A stretch of 64,000 nt of DNA. It comes from Qipengyuania gaetbuli. GTDB taxonomy: Bacteria; Pseudomonadota; Alphaproteobacteria; Sphingomonadales; Sphingomonadaceae. Location: assembly GCF_009827315.1 (NCBI RefSeq), contig NZ_WTYF01000004.1, forward strand, positions 806,001 to 870,000. Direction: 5' to 3'. Each line of letters starts with the position of its first letter. Position 1 is the first letter of the stretch. Made by a program: the position numbers and the translations under genes. The notes beneath the pieces were generated by a model that saw nothing but the letters and a program-made list of their open reading frames with translations, searched no databases and was not told where the DNA came from. Positions 52,324 through 60,476 of this stretch are shown one piece after another.

Positions 52324-53049
52324 TCAGCGGGTCATCTCGTATTTCACCAGCACCGAAACGCCCGTCCCGACCTCGCCCGGCTCGATCTGGGTCGTCGCAT
52401 CGGCCGAGACGGAAGTGACCGCGATAGCGCCCTCGCCGCGCATCATCGGGCCATAGCTCTGGTAGCTTTCCGACACTTCGAGCAGGCGCACGCCGGAATA
52501 GCCGCTCATGCGAGCATATTCCTCAGCCATTGCGCGCCCGCTGGCGAAAGCCGCCTTGCGCGCGGCCTGCTTCGCTTCCTTGTCGTCCTCCAGCATAAAG
52601 TTCGGGCCGTAAATGTTGTTCGCGCCCGCGCCGACCAGCGCGTCGAGCACTTCGCCTGCACGCTTCAGGTCGCGCAACTTCACATTGAGCTGGTTGGTCA
52701 CGTCATAACCGACGAAGGTCGGCTGGCGGCCATCGTTGTTGTACTGGTATTGGGCGTTCAAATTGAAGTTCGAGGTCTGGATGTCCTTGCGCGCAATGCC
52801 GAGCGAACGGAGTTTGTCGATCAGCCGCTCCATCTGCTGCGCGTTGAGGCGCACGGCTTCCTGCGCGGTGGCGGCCCGCGTGGTCACCCCTGCCCCGACC
52901 TGCGCCACATCGGGCGCCGTCCGCACCACCTCGGCAACATTGAGTTCCACTACCGGACCGGTGGCGGCAATCTGGATCTCGGCACCCAGGGCAGGTGAAG
53001 CGGCGGCAATCGCGGCGATGGCGGCAGCGGTAACGGTAATGCGGGACAT
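52324..53049 (-). CDS. SIMPL (DUF541) domain periplasmic protein
   Basis: A 241-residue exported protein of the SIMPL/DUF541 family: signal peptide ending ALGA (about residue 23), then the domain with RTAPDVAQVGAGVTTRAATAQEAV, LGIARKDIQTSNFNLNAQYQYN, GYDVTNQLNVKLRDL and the GVRLLEVSE segment. Function of the family is poorly defined, with links to stress resistance. The start at 53049 is fixed by the signal peptide. Confidence 0.88.
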   Translation of the reverse strand: MSRITVTAAAIAAIAAASPALGAEIQIAATGPVVELNVAEVVRTAPDVAQVGAGVTTRAATAQEAVRLNAQQMERLIDKLRSLGIARKDIQTSNFNLNAQYQYNNDGRQPTFVGYDVTNQLNVKLRDLKRAGEVLDALVGAGANNIYGPNFMLEDDKEAKQAARKAAFASGRAMAEEYARMSGYSGVRLLEVSESYQSYGPMMRGEGAIAVTSVSADATTQIEPGEVGTGVSVLVKYEMTR

Positions 53050-53179
53050 GGCGTAACTCCTTAAACCTCGGTACCTTTTCGGCATTCCCGCTTTACCGAT
53101 GGCTGAACGGTTCGGTTCCCCGCTTCCCTTGTTGCCGTTAAGCCGTTAGCCAGCCCGAAGCGAAATCAGGGGGACGAGA

Positions 53180-54754
53180 ATGGGTATCCGCAAATTCCTG
53201 GCCGGCATGGCAATGGTCGTGATGGCGAGCAGCGCGTCGGCGCAGATGCTGCCCGTCCCCGACCGCCAGCCGGGCGAGGCGGAAGGTCCTTTCGAGACCC
53301 TCATCGTTTCCGGCGCGACCATGATCGAGGGATCGGGCGCCCCGCCCATGGGACCGGTCGATATCGTCATCGAAGGCAACCGTATTGCCGCGATCCACGG
53401 CGGCGGCGCGCCGGACGCGGTGAAGGCGGGTGCATCGCGAGTGCTCGATGCGCGCGGCATGACCGTCATGCCCGGATTCGTCGACGTCCACGGCCACAAT
53501 GGCGACCCCGGCAAGGCTGCCCAGCCCTCCTATGGCTATCGCCTGTGGCTCGCCCACGGTGTCACCAGCGTGCGCGGAGTCTCGTTCTATTTCGGCCCAG
53601 GCCAGCCCGACCTGACCGATGCCCAGCGCAGCGCGGCGAACACCATCGTCGCGCCGCGCCTCTACCCCTACGCCGTGTTCGGCGACAAATGGGGCCGCCC
53701 CGCCCCCACGACCCAAGCCGGCGCGCGCGAATGGGTGCGCTGGGCCAAGGCGCAGGGCTTCTGGGGGATCAAGTTCTTCAACTCGCTGATGCCCGATGTC
53801 TTCGCCGCCGCGCTCGACGAGGCGGAAAAGCAGGGCATGGGCACGGTCGCCCACCTCGCCCAGCCGGGCGTGCAGCGCGTCAATGCGAAGAAGGCGGTTG
53901 AACTGGGCCTCGACGGTGTGACCCATTTCTACGGCCACTTCGAAAGCCTGCTCAGCGGCAATGCGCTGGTCCGCTATCCGGAAGGATACAATTATTTCGA
54001 CGAGCAATCGCGCTTCGGCTGGGTCGCGCGGCTTGCCGACCAGGTGGTTGAGCCGGGCAGCGAGGAATGGGACGAATATATCGACTTCCTGGTCGAAAGC
54101 GGCGTGACGCTCAGCCCCACCTTCAACATCTATTCCGCCAGCCGCGACGTAATGGCGGCCAAGAACCGCGACTGGCACGCGCGTTATTCGCTGCCTTCGC
54201 TGATGGATTTCTACGCCCCCAGCGCAACCAATCACGGCAGCTATTACAAGGACTGGAGCACCGAGGACGAGGTCGCCTGGCGCAAGTTCTACCGTTACTG
54301 GTTCGACCTGACGGCGGAGTTCCACCGCCGCGGAGGGCGCGTCACGGCAGGCAGCGACCCGGGCTACATCTACCAGACCTGGGGCTTCGCCTATATCGGT
54401 GAGCTCGAAATGCTGCGCGAGGCGGGCCTTTCCCCGCTGGAGGTGATCCGCGCCGCGACCGTCTCGGGCGCGGAGGAAATCTACGAGCCGCGCGGGGAAG
54501 AACCGCCCATGGGCACGATCCAGGTCGGCAAGCTGGCCGATCTCGTCATCGTGCCGGGCAATCCGCTCGACAATCTGAAGCTGCTCTACGGCACCGGCCA
54601 TACGAAGCTCAATTACGAGAGCGGAGAGATCGAGCAGGTCGGCGGCGTGCGCTGGACCATCAAGGACGGCGTGGTCTACGACGCGCCGAAACTGCTCGAA
54701 AGCGTGGCCGCCATGGTAGAAGCGCAGAAGGGGGCGCAACCTTCGGGCGAGTAG
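53180..54754 (+). CDS. Exported amidohydrolase family protein
   Basis: A 524-residue metallo-dependent hydrolase with a signal peptide (MGIRKFLAGMAMVVMASSASA). The composite TIM barrel begins with the metal motif HGH at 104-106 (DVHGHNGD), with later FYGHFES and the Asp motif TAGSDPGY. The C-terminal beta-sandwich closes with GTIQVGKLADLVIVPGNPL. These extracytoplasmic relatives of imidazolonepropionase/prolidase cleave cyclic or peptide-like substrates; the substrate is unknown. It is divergent to the SIMPL gene with about 130 bases between. Confidence 0.86.
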   Translation: MGIRKFLAGMAMVVMASSASAQMLPVPDRQPGEAEGPFETLIVSGATMIEGSGAPPMGPVDIVIEGNRIAAIHGGGAPDAVKAGASRVLDARGMTVMPGFVDVHGHNGDPGKAAQPSYGYRLWLAHGVTSVRGVSFYFGPGQPDLTDAQRSAANTIVAPRLYPYAVFGDKWGRPAPTTQAGAREWVRWAKAQGFWGIKFFNSLMPDVFAAALDEAEKQGMGTVAHLAQPGVQRVNAKKAVELGLDGVTHFYGHFESLLSGNALVRYPEGYNYFDEQSRFGWVARLADQVVEPGSEEWDEYIDFLVESGVTLSPTFNIYSASRDVMAAKNRDWHARYSLPSLMDFYAPSATNHGSYYKDWSTEDEVAWRKFYRYWFDLTAEFHRRGGRVTAGSDPGYIYQTWGFAYIGELEMLREAGLSPLEVIRAATVSGAEEIYEPRGEEPPMGTIQVGKLADLVIVPGNPLDNLKLLYGTGHTKLNYESGEIEQVGGVRWTIKDGVVYDAPKLLESVAAMVEAQKGAQPSGE

Positions 54755-54796
54755 CGCTTGCAGCTTGCGGGCCGCGCGACTACCTCGCGGCCCGAC

Positions 54797-56602
54797 ATGG
54801 CACAGCCCCCCATCCTCAGCCTCGAAGGCATGGCCCTGCAGCAGGGCGGCAAATGGCTGTTCGGCGGTCCCGATCACGACCCGCTGGACCTCCACATCGG
54901 CCCGCGCGACCGGCTGGCGCTGATCGGCCGCAACGGCGTCGGCAAGACCACGCTCTTCCGCATGATCGACGGGCGCATCGAAACCGATGCGGGCACGCGC
55001 AAGGTGAAGCCGCACGCCAAGATCGTGCTGCTTGAACAGGACCCGGACCTCTCGGGTTACAAGACCCTGCTCGACTGGGCGCTCGCCGGCGAGCACGCGC
55101 CGCAGGAACACGAGGTGGAGGCCATCGCCGGCCAGCTCGGCATCGACATGAGCCGCGAGACCAAGGGAGCCAGCGGGGGCGAAAAACGCCGCGCCGCCAT
55201 CGCCCGCGCGCTGGCGCAGGACCCCGACCTGCTGCTCATGGACGAGCCGACCAACCACCTCGACCTCGGCGCGATCGACTGGCTGGAAGGCTGGCTCGAA
55301 CGCTATCGCGGCGCCTTCGTGGTCATTAGCCACGACCGCACCTTCTTGAAGCGCCTGACCCGCGCGACCATCTGGCTCGACCGCGGCATCCTGCGGCGCA
55401 AGGAAGTGGGCTTCGGCGGCTACGAAGCGTGGGAAGAACAGGTCTATGCCGAGGAAGCGCGCGCGGCGGAAAAGCTTGATGCCAAGCTGAAGATCGAGGC
55501 CCACTGGCTCGAACGGGGCGTGACCGCGCGGCGCAAGCGCAACCAGGGACGCCTCGAAAAGCTGTGGCAGATGCGCGCCCAGCGCGCCTCGATGATCGCC
55601 AGCGCAGGCACGGCCAAGCTCAAGCTCGCCACGGAAGAAGACTTCAAGTCGAAGTCGGTCATCGTCGCCGAGAACATCACGAAATCCTATGGTGATCGCC
55701 CGATCATCAAGCCTTTCTCGCTGCGCATCCAGCGCGGCGACCGGATCGGCATCGTCGGTGCGAACGGGGCCGGCAAGACCACGCTGCTCAAGATGCTGAC
55801 CGGCGAAATGCAGCCCGACAGCGGCACCGTGGACATCGCCAAGACGCTGACCGGCGTGATGATCGACCAGCAGCGCCAACTGCTCGGCGAGGACAAGACC
55901 GTGCGGCAGGTTCTGGCCGAAGGTGGCGACTGGATCGACGTGCGGGGGTCGCGCAAACACGTGCAGGGCTATCTCAAGGAGTTCCTGTTCGACCCCAAGA
56001 TCGTCGACATGAAGGTCGCGGTGCTGTCGGGCGGTGAACGCAGCCGCCTGCTGCTGGCCCGCGAATTCGCCAAGGCATCGAACCTCTTGGTGCTGGACGA
56101 GCCGACCAACGATCTCGACCTCGAAACGCTCGACCTGCTGCAGGAAGTGATTGCCGATTACGAAGGCACGGTCCTCATCGTCAGCCACGATCGCGACTTC
56201 CTCGACCGCACGGTCACGATCACGCTCGGCCTCGACGGGACCGGCAAGGTGGACGTGGTCGCGGGCGGTTACGAAGATTGGGAGGCCAAGCGCCGCCAGC
56301 CGGTGGCAGGCAAGGCGAAGAAGGAAGACAAGGCCCCTGCACCCACCCCTGCTCCGCCGCCGACAAAACCGACCAAGCTGTCGTACAAGGACCAGCGCGA
56401 TTTCGAGCTGCTGCCTGCGCGGATAGAGGAACTGGAAGCGGCCATCGCCAAGGGCGAGACGATCCTGTCCGACCCCGATCTTTACACCTCCGACCCGCAG
56501 AAGTTCGCGACCATCAGCAAGGGCATCGAGAATGCCCGCGCCGAAAAGGACGCAGCGGAAGAACGCTGGCTGATGCTGGCGGAAATGGTCGAGGCGCTTT
56601 GA
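54797..56602 (+). CDS. ABC-F family ATPase, Uup-like
   Basis: A 601-residue soluble protein with two ABC domains and no membrane segment: GRNGVGKTT (first P-loop), the LSGG-equivalent ASGGEKRR, DEPTNHLDL, then GANGAGKTT, LSGGERSR and DEPTNDLDLETL. A charged Lys-rich linker follows the first domain. A Pro/Ala/Lys linker leads to a C-terminal coiled-coil segment (LLPARIEELEAAIAKGE). That tail defines the Uup type, which acts on the ribosome and binds branched DNA. It overlaps the UDG gene as TTGA. Confidence 0.91.
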   Translation: MAQPPILSLEGMALQQGGKWLFGGPDHDPLDLHIGPRDRLALIGRNGVGKTTLFRMIDGRIETDAGTRKVKPHAKIVLLEQDPDLSGYKTLLDWALAGEHAPQEHEVEAIAGQLGIDMSRETKGASGGEKRRAAIARALAQDPDLLLMDEPTNHLDLGAIDWLEGWLERYRGAFVVISHDRTFLKRLTRATIWLDRGILRRKEVGFGGYEAWEEQVYAEEARAAEKLDAKLKIEAHWLERGVTARRKRNQGRLEKLWQMRAQRASMIASAGTAKLKLATEEDFKSKSVIVAENITKSYGDRPIIKPFSLRIQRGDRIGIVGANGAGKTTLLKMLTGEMQPDSGTVDIAKTLTGVMIDQQRQLLGEDKTVRQVLAEGGDWIDVRGSRKHVQGYLKEFLFDPKIVDMKVAVLSGGERSRLLLAREFAKASNLLVLDEPTNDLDLETLDLLQEVIADYEGTVLIVSHDRDFLDRTVTITLGLDGTGKVDVVAGGYEDWEAKRRQPVAGKAKKEDKAPAPTPAPPPTKPTKLSYKDQRDFELLPARIEELEAAIAKGETILSDPDLYTSDPQKFATISKGIENARAEKDAAEERWLMLAEMVEAL

Positions 56603-57177
56603 GCGCAGAGCGGCTGGCCGAAGAGATCGCCGCCTGCCGGCTGTGCGAGCGGCACCTGCCGCACGGTGTCCGGCCGGTGGCGAGTTTCTCCCCGACGGCA
56701 AGGCTGCTGATCATCGGGCAGGCGCCGGGTTCGAAGGTCCATGCAAGCGGCATCCCGTGGGACGATGCGAGCGGCGACCGCCTTCGCGAATGGACCGGCC
56801 TGACCCGCAAGCAGATGTACGATCCTGCGCAGGTCGCGCTCGTGCCGATGGGTTTCTGCTACCCAGGCAAGGCCAGCGGCGGGGACAATCCCCCGCGCCC
56901 CGAATGCGCGCCGCAATGGCACGACCGCGTGCTGGAGGTCTTGCCCGACGCCCGGCTGACCTTGCTCGTCGGCACTTATGCGCAGGCGCGTTACCTTCCC
57001 GAAACGCGCAAGCTCTCGCTGGCAGAGCGCGTTCGGAATTACCGCGACTATCTTCCGGAATATCTCCCCCTGCCCCACCCCTCGTGGCGCAGCACGATGT
57101 TCATGCGCGCCAATCCTTGGTTCGAGGCAGAGCTCGTGCCCGCCCTGCGCGAGGCTGTGGCTCAGCGGATCCGGTAG
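56599..57177 (+). CDS. UDG superfamily protein with family-4-like Fe-S cysteines
   Basis: A 192-residue uracil-DNA-glycosylase-superfamily protein starting at TTG 56599, which overlaps the ABC-F stop by four bases; no better start exists. Four cysteines, 13, 16, 87 and 103, occur in a Cx2C...Cx15C pattern like [4Fe-4S] UDGs of family 4. Motif A is GQAPG (40-44) and motif B contains HPSWR (His160). The usual acidic residue after GEAPG is replaced (SKVHASG), so uracil excision is uncertain. The 3' end overlaps the convergent DUF6456 gene by 16 bases. Confidence 0.85.
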   Translation: MSAERLAEEIAACRLCERHLPHGVRPVASFSPTARLLIIGQAPGSKVHASGIPWDDASGDRLREWTGLTRKQMYDPAQVALVPMGFCYPGKASGGDNPPRPECAPQWHDRVLEVLPDARLTLLVGTYAQARYLPETRKLSLAERVRNYRDYLPEYLPLPHPSWRSTMFMRANPWFEAELVPALREAVAQRIR

Positions 57178-57635
57178 AAGCCCGCCACGCGGTCGAGCGC
57201 CAGCTTCAGCACCAGCTTCCCGCTGCGCACCGGCCAGCCGAGGCCCTTCTCCGCTTCGGGCAGGCTCTCGCAGCCGCAGACCACGCGCCACAGGACATCG
57301 GACAGGCCGCTGCCCGCTTCGGCCATCGCCCCGTCGAACCGCGCCTTGGCCGCGATCTGGCGCTCGGTTGGCGTCATGCCGTCACCGCCGCCGCCGTCCA
57401 CGCGCACCGGATCCCAGCGCATGGTAACGCCAGGCGAAAGCTGGGCCCGCTCGTAATCTAGCCTCAGTCGCTCCCCGGCATCGAAGAGCCGGTCGTCCAG
57501 ATGTCCCCGAGTATGGAGCCAGGAAAGAGGGCTCTCCGCGAGATTTACCGTTACGGTTCGTTTTACGGGCTTTTCCGAGCCTCGATCACAGACGCCGGTT
57601 TCCGTCAATTCTCGTTCGACCAGTTCGCGGGGCAT
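57162..57635 (-). CDS. DUF6456 domain protein
   Basis: A 157-residue protein carrying the DUF6456 signature ESPLSWLHTRGHLDDRLFDAG followed by RLRLDYERAQLSPGVTMRWDP, and a C-terminal helical part with two Cys (VVCGCESLP). The family is common in alphaproteobacteria and suspected to be DNA-associated because of its helical layout; function is unproven. The ATG at 57635 has AGGAG seven bases upstream. It is divergently paired with the XRE regulator across 90 bases containing a repeated TTCCGGTTA. Confidence 0.8.
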   Translation of the reverse strand: MPRELVERELTETGVCDRGSEKPVKRTVTVNLAESPLSWLHTRGHLDDRLFDAGERLRLDYERAQLSPGVTMRWDPVRVDGGGGDGMTPTERQIAAKARFDGAMAEAGSGLSDVLWRVVCGCESLPEAEKGLGWPVRSGKLVLKLALDRVAGFYRIR

Positions 57636-57672
57636 CGGCAATCTCCTTTGTTCGGGGGAAGCCCTTGCAAAG

Positions 57673-57712
57673 TTCCGGTTAGTGTAGGAAAGAAGAAAAA
57701 CCATTCCGGTTA
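57673..57712. promoter_or_regulatory. Direct repeat TTCCGGTTA, candidate operator
   Basis: The nine-base sequence TTCCGGTTA occurs at 57673-57681 and again at 57704-57712, 31 bases (about three helical turns) apart. It sits in the 90-base region between divergent DUF6456 and XRE genes, as expected for a binding site of the adjacent regulator. Confidence 0.45.
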
Positions 57713-57725
57713 AAGGAGAACCCGA

Positions 57726-58298
57726 GTGATCAACCGCATCCGCGATATCCGCAAGCAGAAGGGCTGGACGCTGGCCGACCTCGCCGAAGCCTGCGTGCCC
57801 CCGACCACCCCGCAGACGGTCGGACGCCTGGAAACCGGAATGCGCAACCTGTCGCTCAAGTGGATGGACCGGATCGCCGCCGCGCTGGAGGTGGAGCCCG
57901 AAGTGCTGGTGCGTTCGGAAAATGCCGAACACCCGCAAGTGGTCGCCAGCCTCGGTCGTGACGGGCCAGAAGCGCTGGAGACGACGCGCGATGCGATCCT
58001 TGCCACCGACCTCGGCGGCAGCGGTTCGCTGATGGTGCTGACGATCGATTATCCCCACGGCGAATACCGGCCTGGCGACCAGCTATGGCTACGACAGATC
58101 GCGCCCGAAGACGCCGCCCGCGCCGTCAACCGCGACGTGCTGGTACCGAAGAAGGCGGGCCGCTTCGCCTTCGGTCGGCTTATCGACCGGCAGGGCAGCC
58201 TCGTCGGCATCCTTCCGCCGGGACATGGCGAAAAGCAGCAGGTCGTCGATGGACCTGCCTGGATCGGGGTCGCCGAAATGCTGGTCCGCCGGCTGTGA
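57726..58298 (+). CDS. XRE-family transcriptional regulator
   Basis: A 190-residue cytoplasmic regulator. The N-terminal 57 residues form a Cro/CI-type HTH (IRDIRKQKGWTLADLAEAC...TVGRLETGMRNLSLKWMDRIAAAL). The C-terminal 100 residues contain DVLVPKKAGRFAFGRLI and resemble S24-like folds seen in phage repressor-like proteins, but no Ser-Lys dyad was identified. The start is GTG 57726 with AAAGGAG seven bases upstream. Its stop overlaps the glycosyltransferase start (GTGA), so the two are coupled. Confidence 0.88.
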   Translation: MINRIRDIRKQKGWTLADLAEACVPPTTPQTVGRLETGMRNLSLKWMDRIAAALEVEPEVLVRSENAEHPQVVASLGRDGPEALETTRDAILATDLGGSGSLMVLTIDYPHGEYRPGDQLWLRQIAPEDAARAVNRDVLVPKKAGRFAFGRLIDRQGSLVGILPPGHGEKQQVVDGPAWIGVAEMLVRRL

Positions 58299-59491
58299 GC
58301 GATACGCCGAAACGCCGGGTTCTCGTCCTTTCGACGCTCTGGCCGAACGAGGCGCACCCGCGCTTCGGTACTTTCGTCGCCCGCTCGATCGAGGCGCTCG
58401 CACGCGAAACCAGCTGGCAACCCGTGGTCATCAATCCCATCGGCCTGCCGCCCGTGGTCTTCGGCCGCTACAAGACCGTGCGCGATGCGGCGGTGAGCGG
58501 ACCGGAAAAGGGCGTCGAGGTCCACCGGCCCGTTTTCCGCCTGCTGCCGAAAGTGGGCGGCAGGCTCAATCCCGCACTTATCGCCTCGTCCGTGATGCCG
58601 CTCGCCCGAACGCTCCATGAGGCGGCGCCCTTCGACCTGGTCGATGCACAGTTCTTCTACCCGGACGGACCGGCCGCCATGCGTATCGCGGGCGAGCTGG
58701 GCCTGCCCTTTTCGGTTAAGGCGCGCGGGGCGGACATCCATTACTGGGGCGCACGCAGCTATGGCCTCGCAGCGCTGCGCGAAACGGCGGACAAGGCGGC
58801 GGGCGTGCTCGCCGTGTCCGACGCGCTGGCAGACGACATGGCCGCGCTCGGAATGCAGCGCGAGAAGATCACGATCCACCGGACCGGCCTCGATCGCGAC
58901 AGGTTCCGCCCCCTCGGCCATACACAGCTGCGCACGCGGCTGGCGGAGGAACTGGGCATACCCCTATCCAAGGACGACCAGTTGCTCGCCACGGTGGGCG
59001 CGCTGATCGAGCGCAAGGGACAGGCGCTGGTCATCAAGGCGCTGGGCGACTTGCCGGAGGCCCGCCTTCTGCTGGTCGGCAAAGGCGAGGACGAGGCGAG
59101 CCTGCGCGCCCTCGCCCGTTCGGAAGGCGTGACGGACCGCGTGCACTTCCTCGGCTCGCTCGACCACGATCTCTTGCCGCTGGTCCTGTCGGCGGCGGAC
59201 GCGATGGTGCTGCCCTCTGCCAGCGAGGGCCTTGCCAACGCCTGGATCGAGGCGCTCGCCTGCGGCACGCCCATCGTCATCACCGATGCCGGCGGCGCAC
59301 GCGAAGTGATCGATACGCCGGTTGCCGGCGTGATCGTCGCCCGCCGGACCGAGGCTGTGCGCGAAGGTATCCGGTTGGTATTGCAAAACAGGCGGCCACC
59401 CGAAGAGGTAGCCGCCTGCGTAAAGGAATACAGCTGGGAGGCGAACGGACGGGCGCTGGGCGCCCATTACGATCGCCTGTTCGAAGGTTAG
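58295..59491 (+). CDS. Glycosyltransferase family 4 protein
   Basis: A 398-residue GT-B glycosyltransferase of family 4. The N-terminal domain has RVLVLSTLWPNEAHPRFGTFV; the C-terminal domain has the nucleotide-sugar motifs VGALIERKGQ, LLLVGKGEDEASL and VLPSASEGLANAWIEALACGTPIV. The sugar and acceptor are unknown; surface polysaccharide or glycolipid assembly is likely. Start is GTG 58295, overlapping the XRE stop; longer frames upstream are out-of-frame XRE sequence. It converges on secF, overlapping by four bases. Confidence 0.9.
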   Translation: MSDTPKRRVLVLSTLWPNEAHPRFGTFVARSIEALARETSWQPVVINPIGLPPVVFGRYKTVRDAAVSGPEKGVEVHRPVFRLLPKVGGRLNPALIASSVMPLARTLHEAAPFDLVDAQFFYPDGPAAMRIAGELGLPFSVKARGADIHYWGARSYGLAALRETADKAAGVLAVSDALADDMAALGMQREKITIHRTGLDRDRFRPLGHTQLRTRLAEELGIPLSKDDQLLATVGALIERKGQALVIKALGDLPEARLLLVGKGEDEASLRALARSEGVTDRVHFLGSLDHDLLPLVLSAADAMVLPSASEGLANAWIEALACGTPIVITDAGGAREVIDTPVAGVIVARRTEAVREGIRLVLQNRRPPEEVAACVKEYSWEANGRALGAHYDRLFEG

Positions 59492-60465
59492 ACTTCGCCG
59501 CGAGCGACCTTTTCCTGCCGGTCGGCCACCGTTTCTTCGGGAACGAAGCTGTCCGAGGTCACGCCCATCCACACCAGCAGCGGCGCTGCCATGTAGACCG
59601 AGCTGTAGGTACCCACGAACAGGCCGAGCGTGATCGCGGCGGTGAGGCCGAACAGGCTCGCCGGGCCGACGAACAGCAGCGGCAGCAGCGCCAGCAGCAG
59701 CGTCAGCGAGGTCATCACGGTACGCGCCAGCGTCTCGTTGACCGACAGGTCTAGCAGTTCGGGGAGCGGCATCTTGCGATATTTCTTCAAATTCTCGCGG
59801 ATGCGGTCGTAGACGACGATCGTATCGTTCAGCGAATAGCCGATGATGGCCAGGATTGCCGCGATGATCTGGAGGCTGAATTCCATCTGGAACAGCGCGA
59901 ACATGCCCAGAGCCAGCGACACGTCGTGGAACAGCGCGAAGAGCGCACCCACGCCGAATTGCCATTCGAAGCGTATCCAGATGTAGAGCGCAACCGCCAG
60001 CATTGCGGCGACCAGCGCGAAGATCGCGTCCTCGCGGAATTCGCCCGAGACCTTGCCCGACACGTTGTCGTTCCCGTCCAGGCGGAAGTCGGGGTAATTG
60101 CCCTGCAGTTCGGCCACGACCTCGTTCGCGGCTGCCTGTGCGGCCTCGTTATCGGCCGCCACCTCGTCGGGCAGGCGGACACGGATCGAAACCTGGTTGT
60201 CCTCGCCGAAACGCTGGACCACCGGGCTCTGGTAGCCGAGGTTCTCGACATCCTCGCGCAGCTCCGCGACCGGCGCTTCCGCACGTTCGGTGAAAGTCGC
60301 GCGCACTTCGAGGCCGCCGGCGAAATCGACGCCGTAGTTTAGCCCCTTGGTGAAGACCATCGCCCAGCTTCCGGCGATCAGCAGGATGCTGACGATGAAG
60401 AAGGGAAAGCGCCACTTGAGGAACTTGATGTTGGTGTCGTCGGGGACGAGCTTGAGAAGTTTCAT
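59488..60465 (-). CDS. secF: Protein translocase subunit SecF
   Basis: A 325-residue six-TM RND-like subunit that uses proton motive force to pull secreted proteins across the membrane. It has KGLNYGVDFAGGLEV, a periplasmic P1-like domain of about 90 residues, then IGYSLNDTIVVYDRIREN, the D4-type signature. It follows secD by 11 bases. The N-terminal line KLLKLVPDDTNIKFLKWRF is typical of alphaproteobacterial SecF. Confidence 0.95.
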   Translation of the reverse strand: MKLLKLVPDDTNIKFLKWRFPFFIVSILLIAGSWAMVFTKGLNYGVDFAGGLEVRATFTERAEAPVAELREDVENLGYQSPVVQRFGEDNQVSIRVRLPDEVAADNEAAQAAANEVVAELQGNYPDFRLDGNDNVSGKVSGEFREDAIFALVAAMLAVALYIWIRFEWQFGVGALFALFHDVSLALGMFALFQMEFSLQIIAAILAIIGYSLNDTIVVYDRIRENLKKYRKMPLPELLDLSVNETLARTVMTSLTLLLALLPLLFVGPASLFGLTAAITLGLFVGTYSSVYMAAPLLVWMGVTSDSFVPEETVADRQEKVARGEV

Positions 60466-60476
60466 CGTCCGTTACC

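Noticed and set aside
53138..56701. Very long antisense open frame of over 1100 codons
   Set aside because: It mirrors the amidohydrolase and ABC-F genes exactly; its His/Arg/Asp/Val-rich composition is the antisense pattern of GC-rich codons. No ribosome site or recognisable domain.
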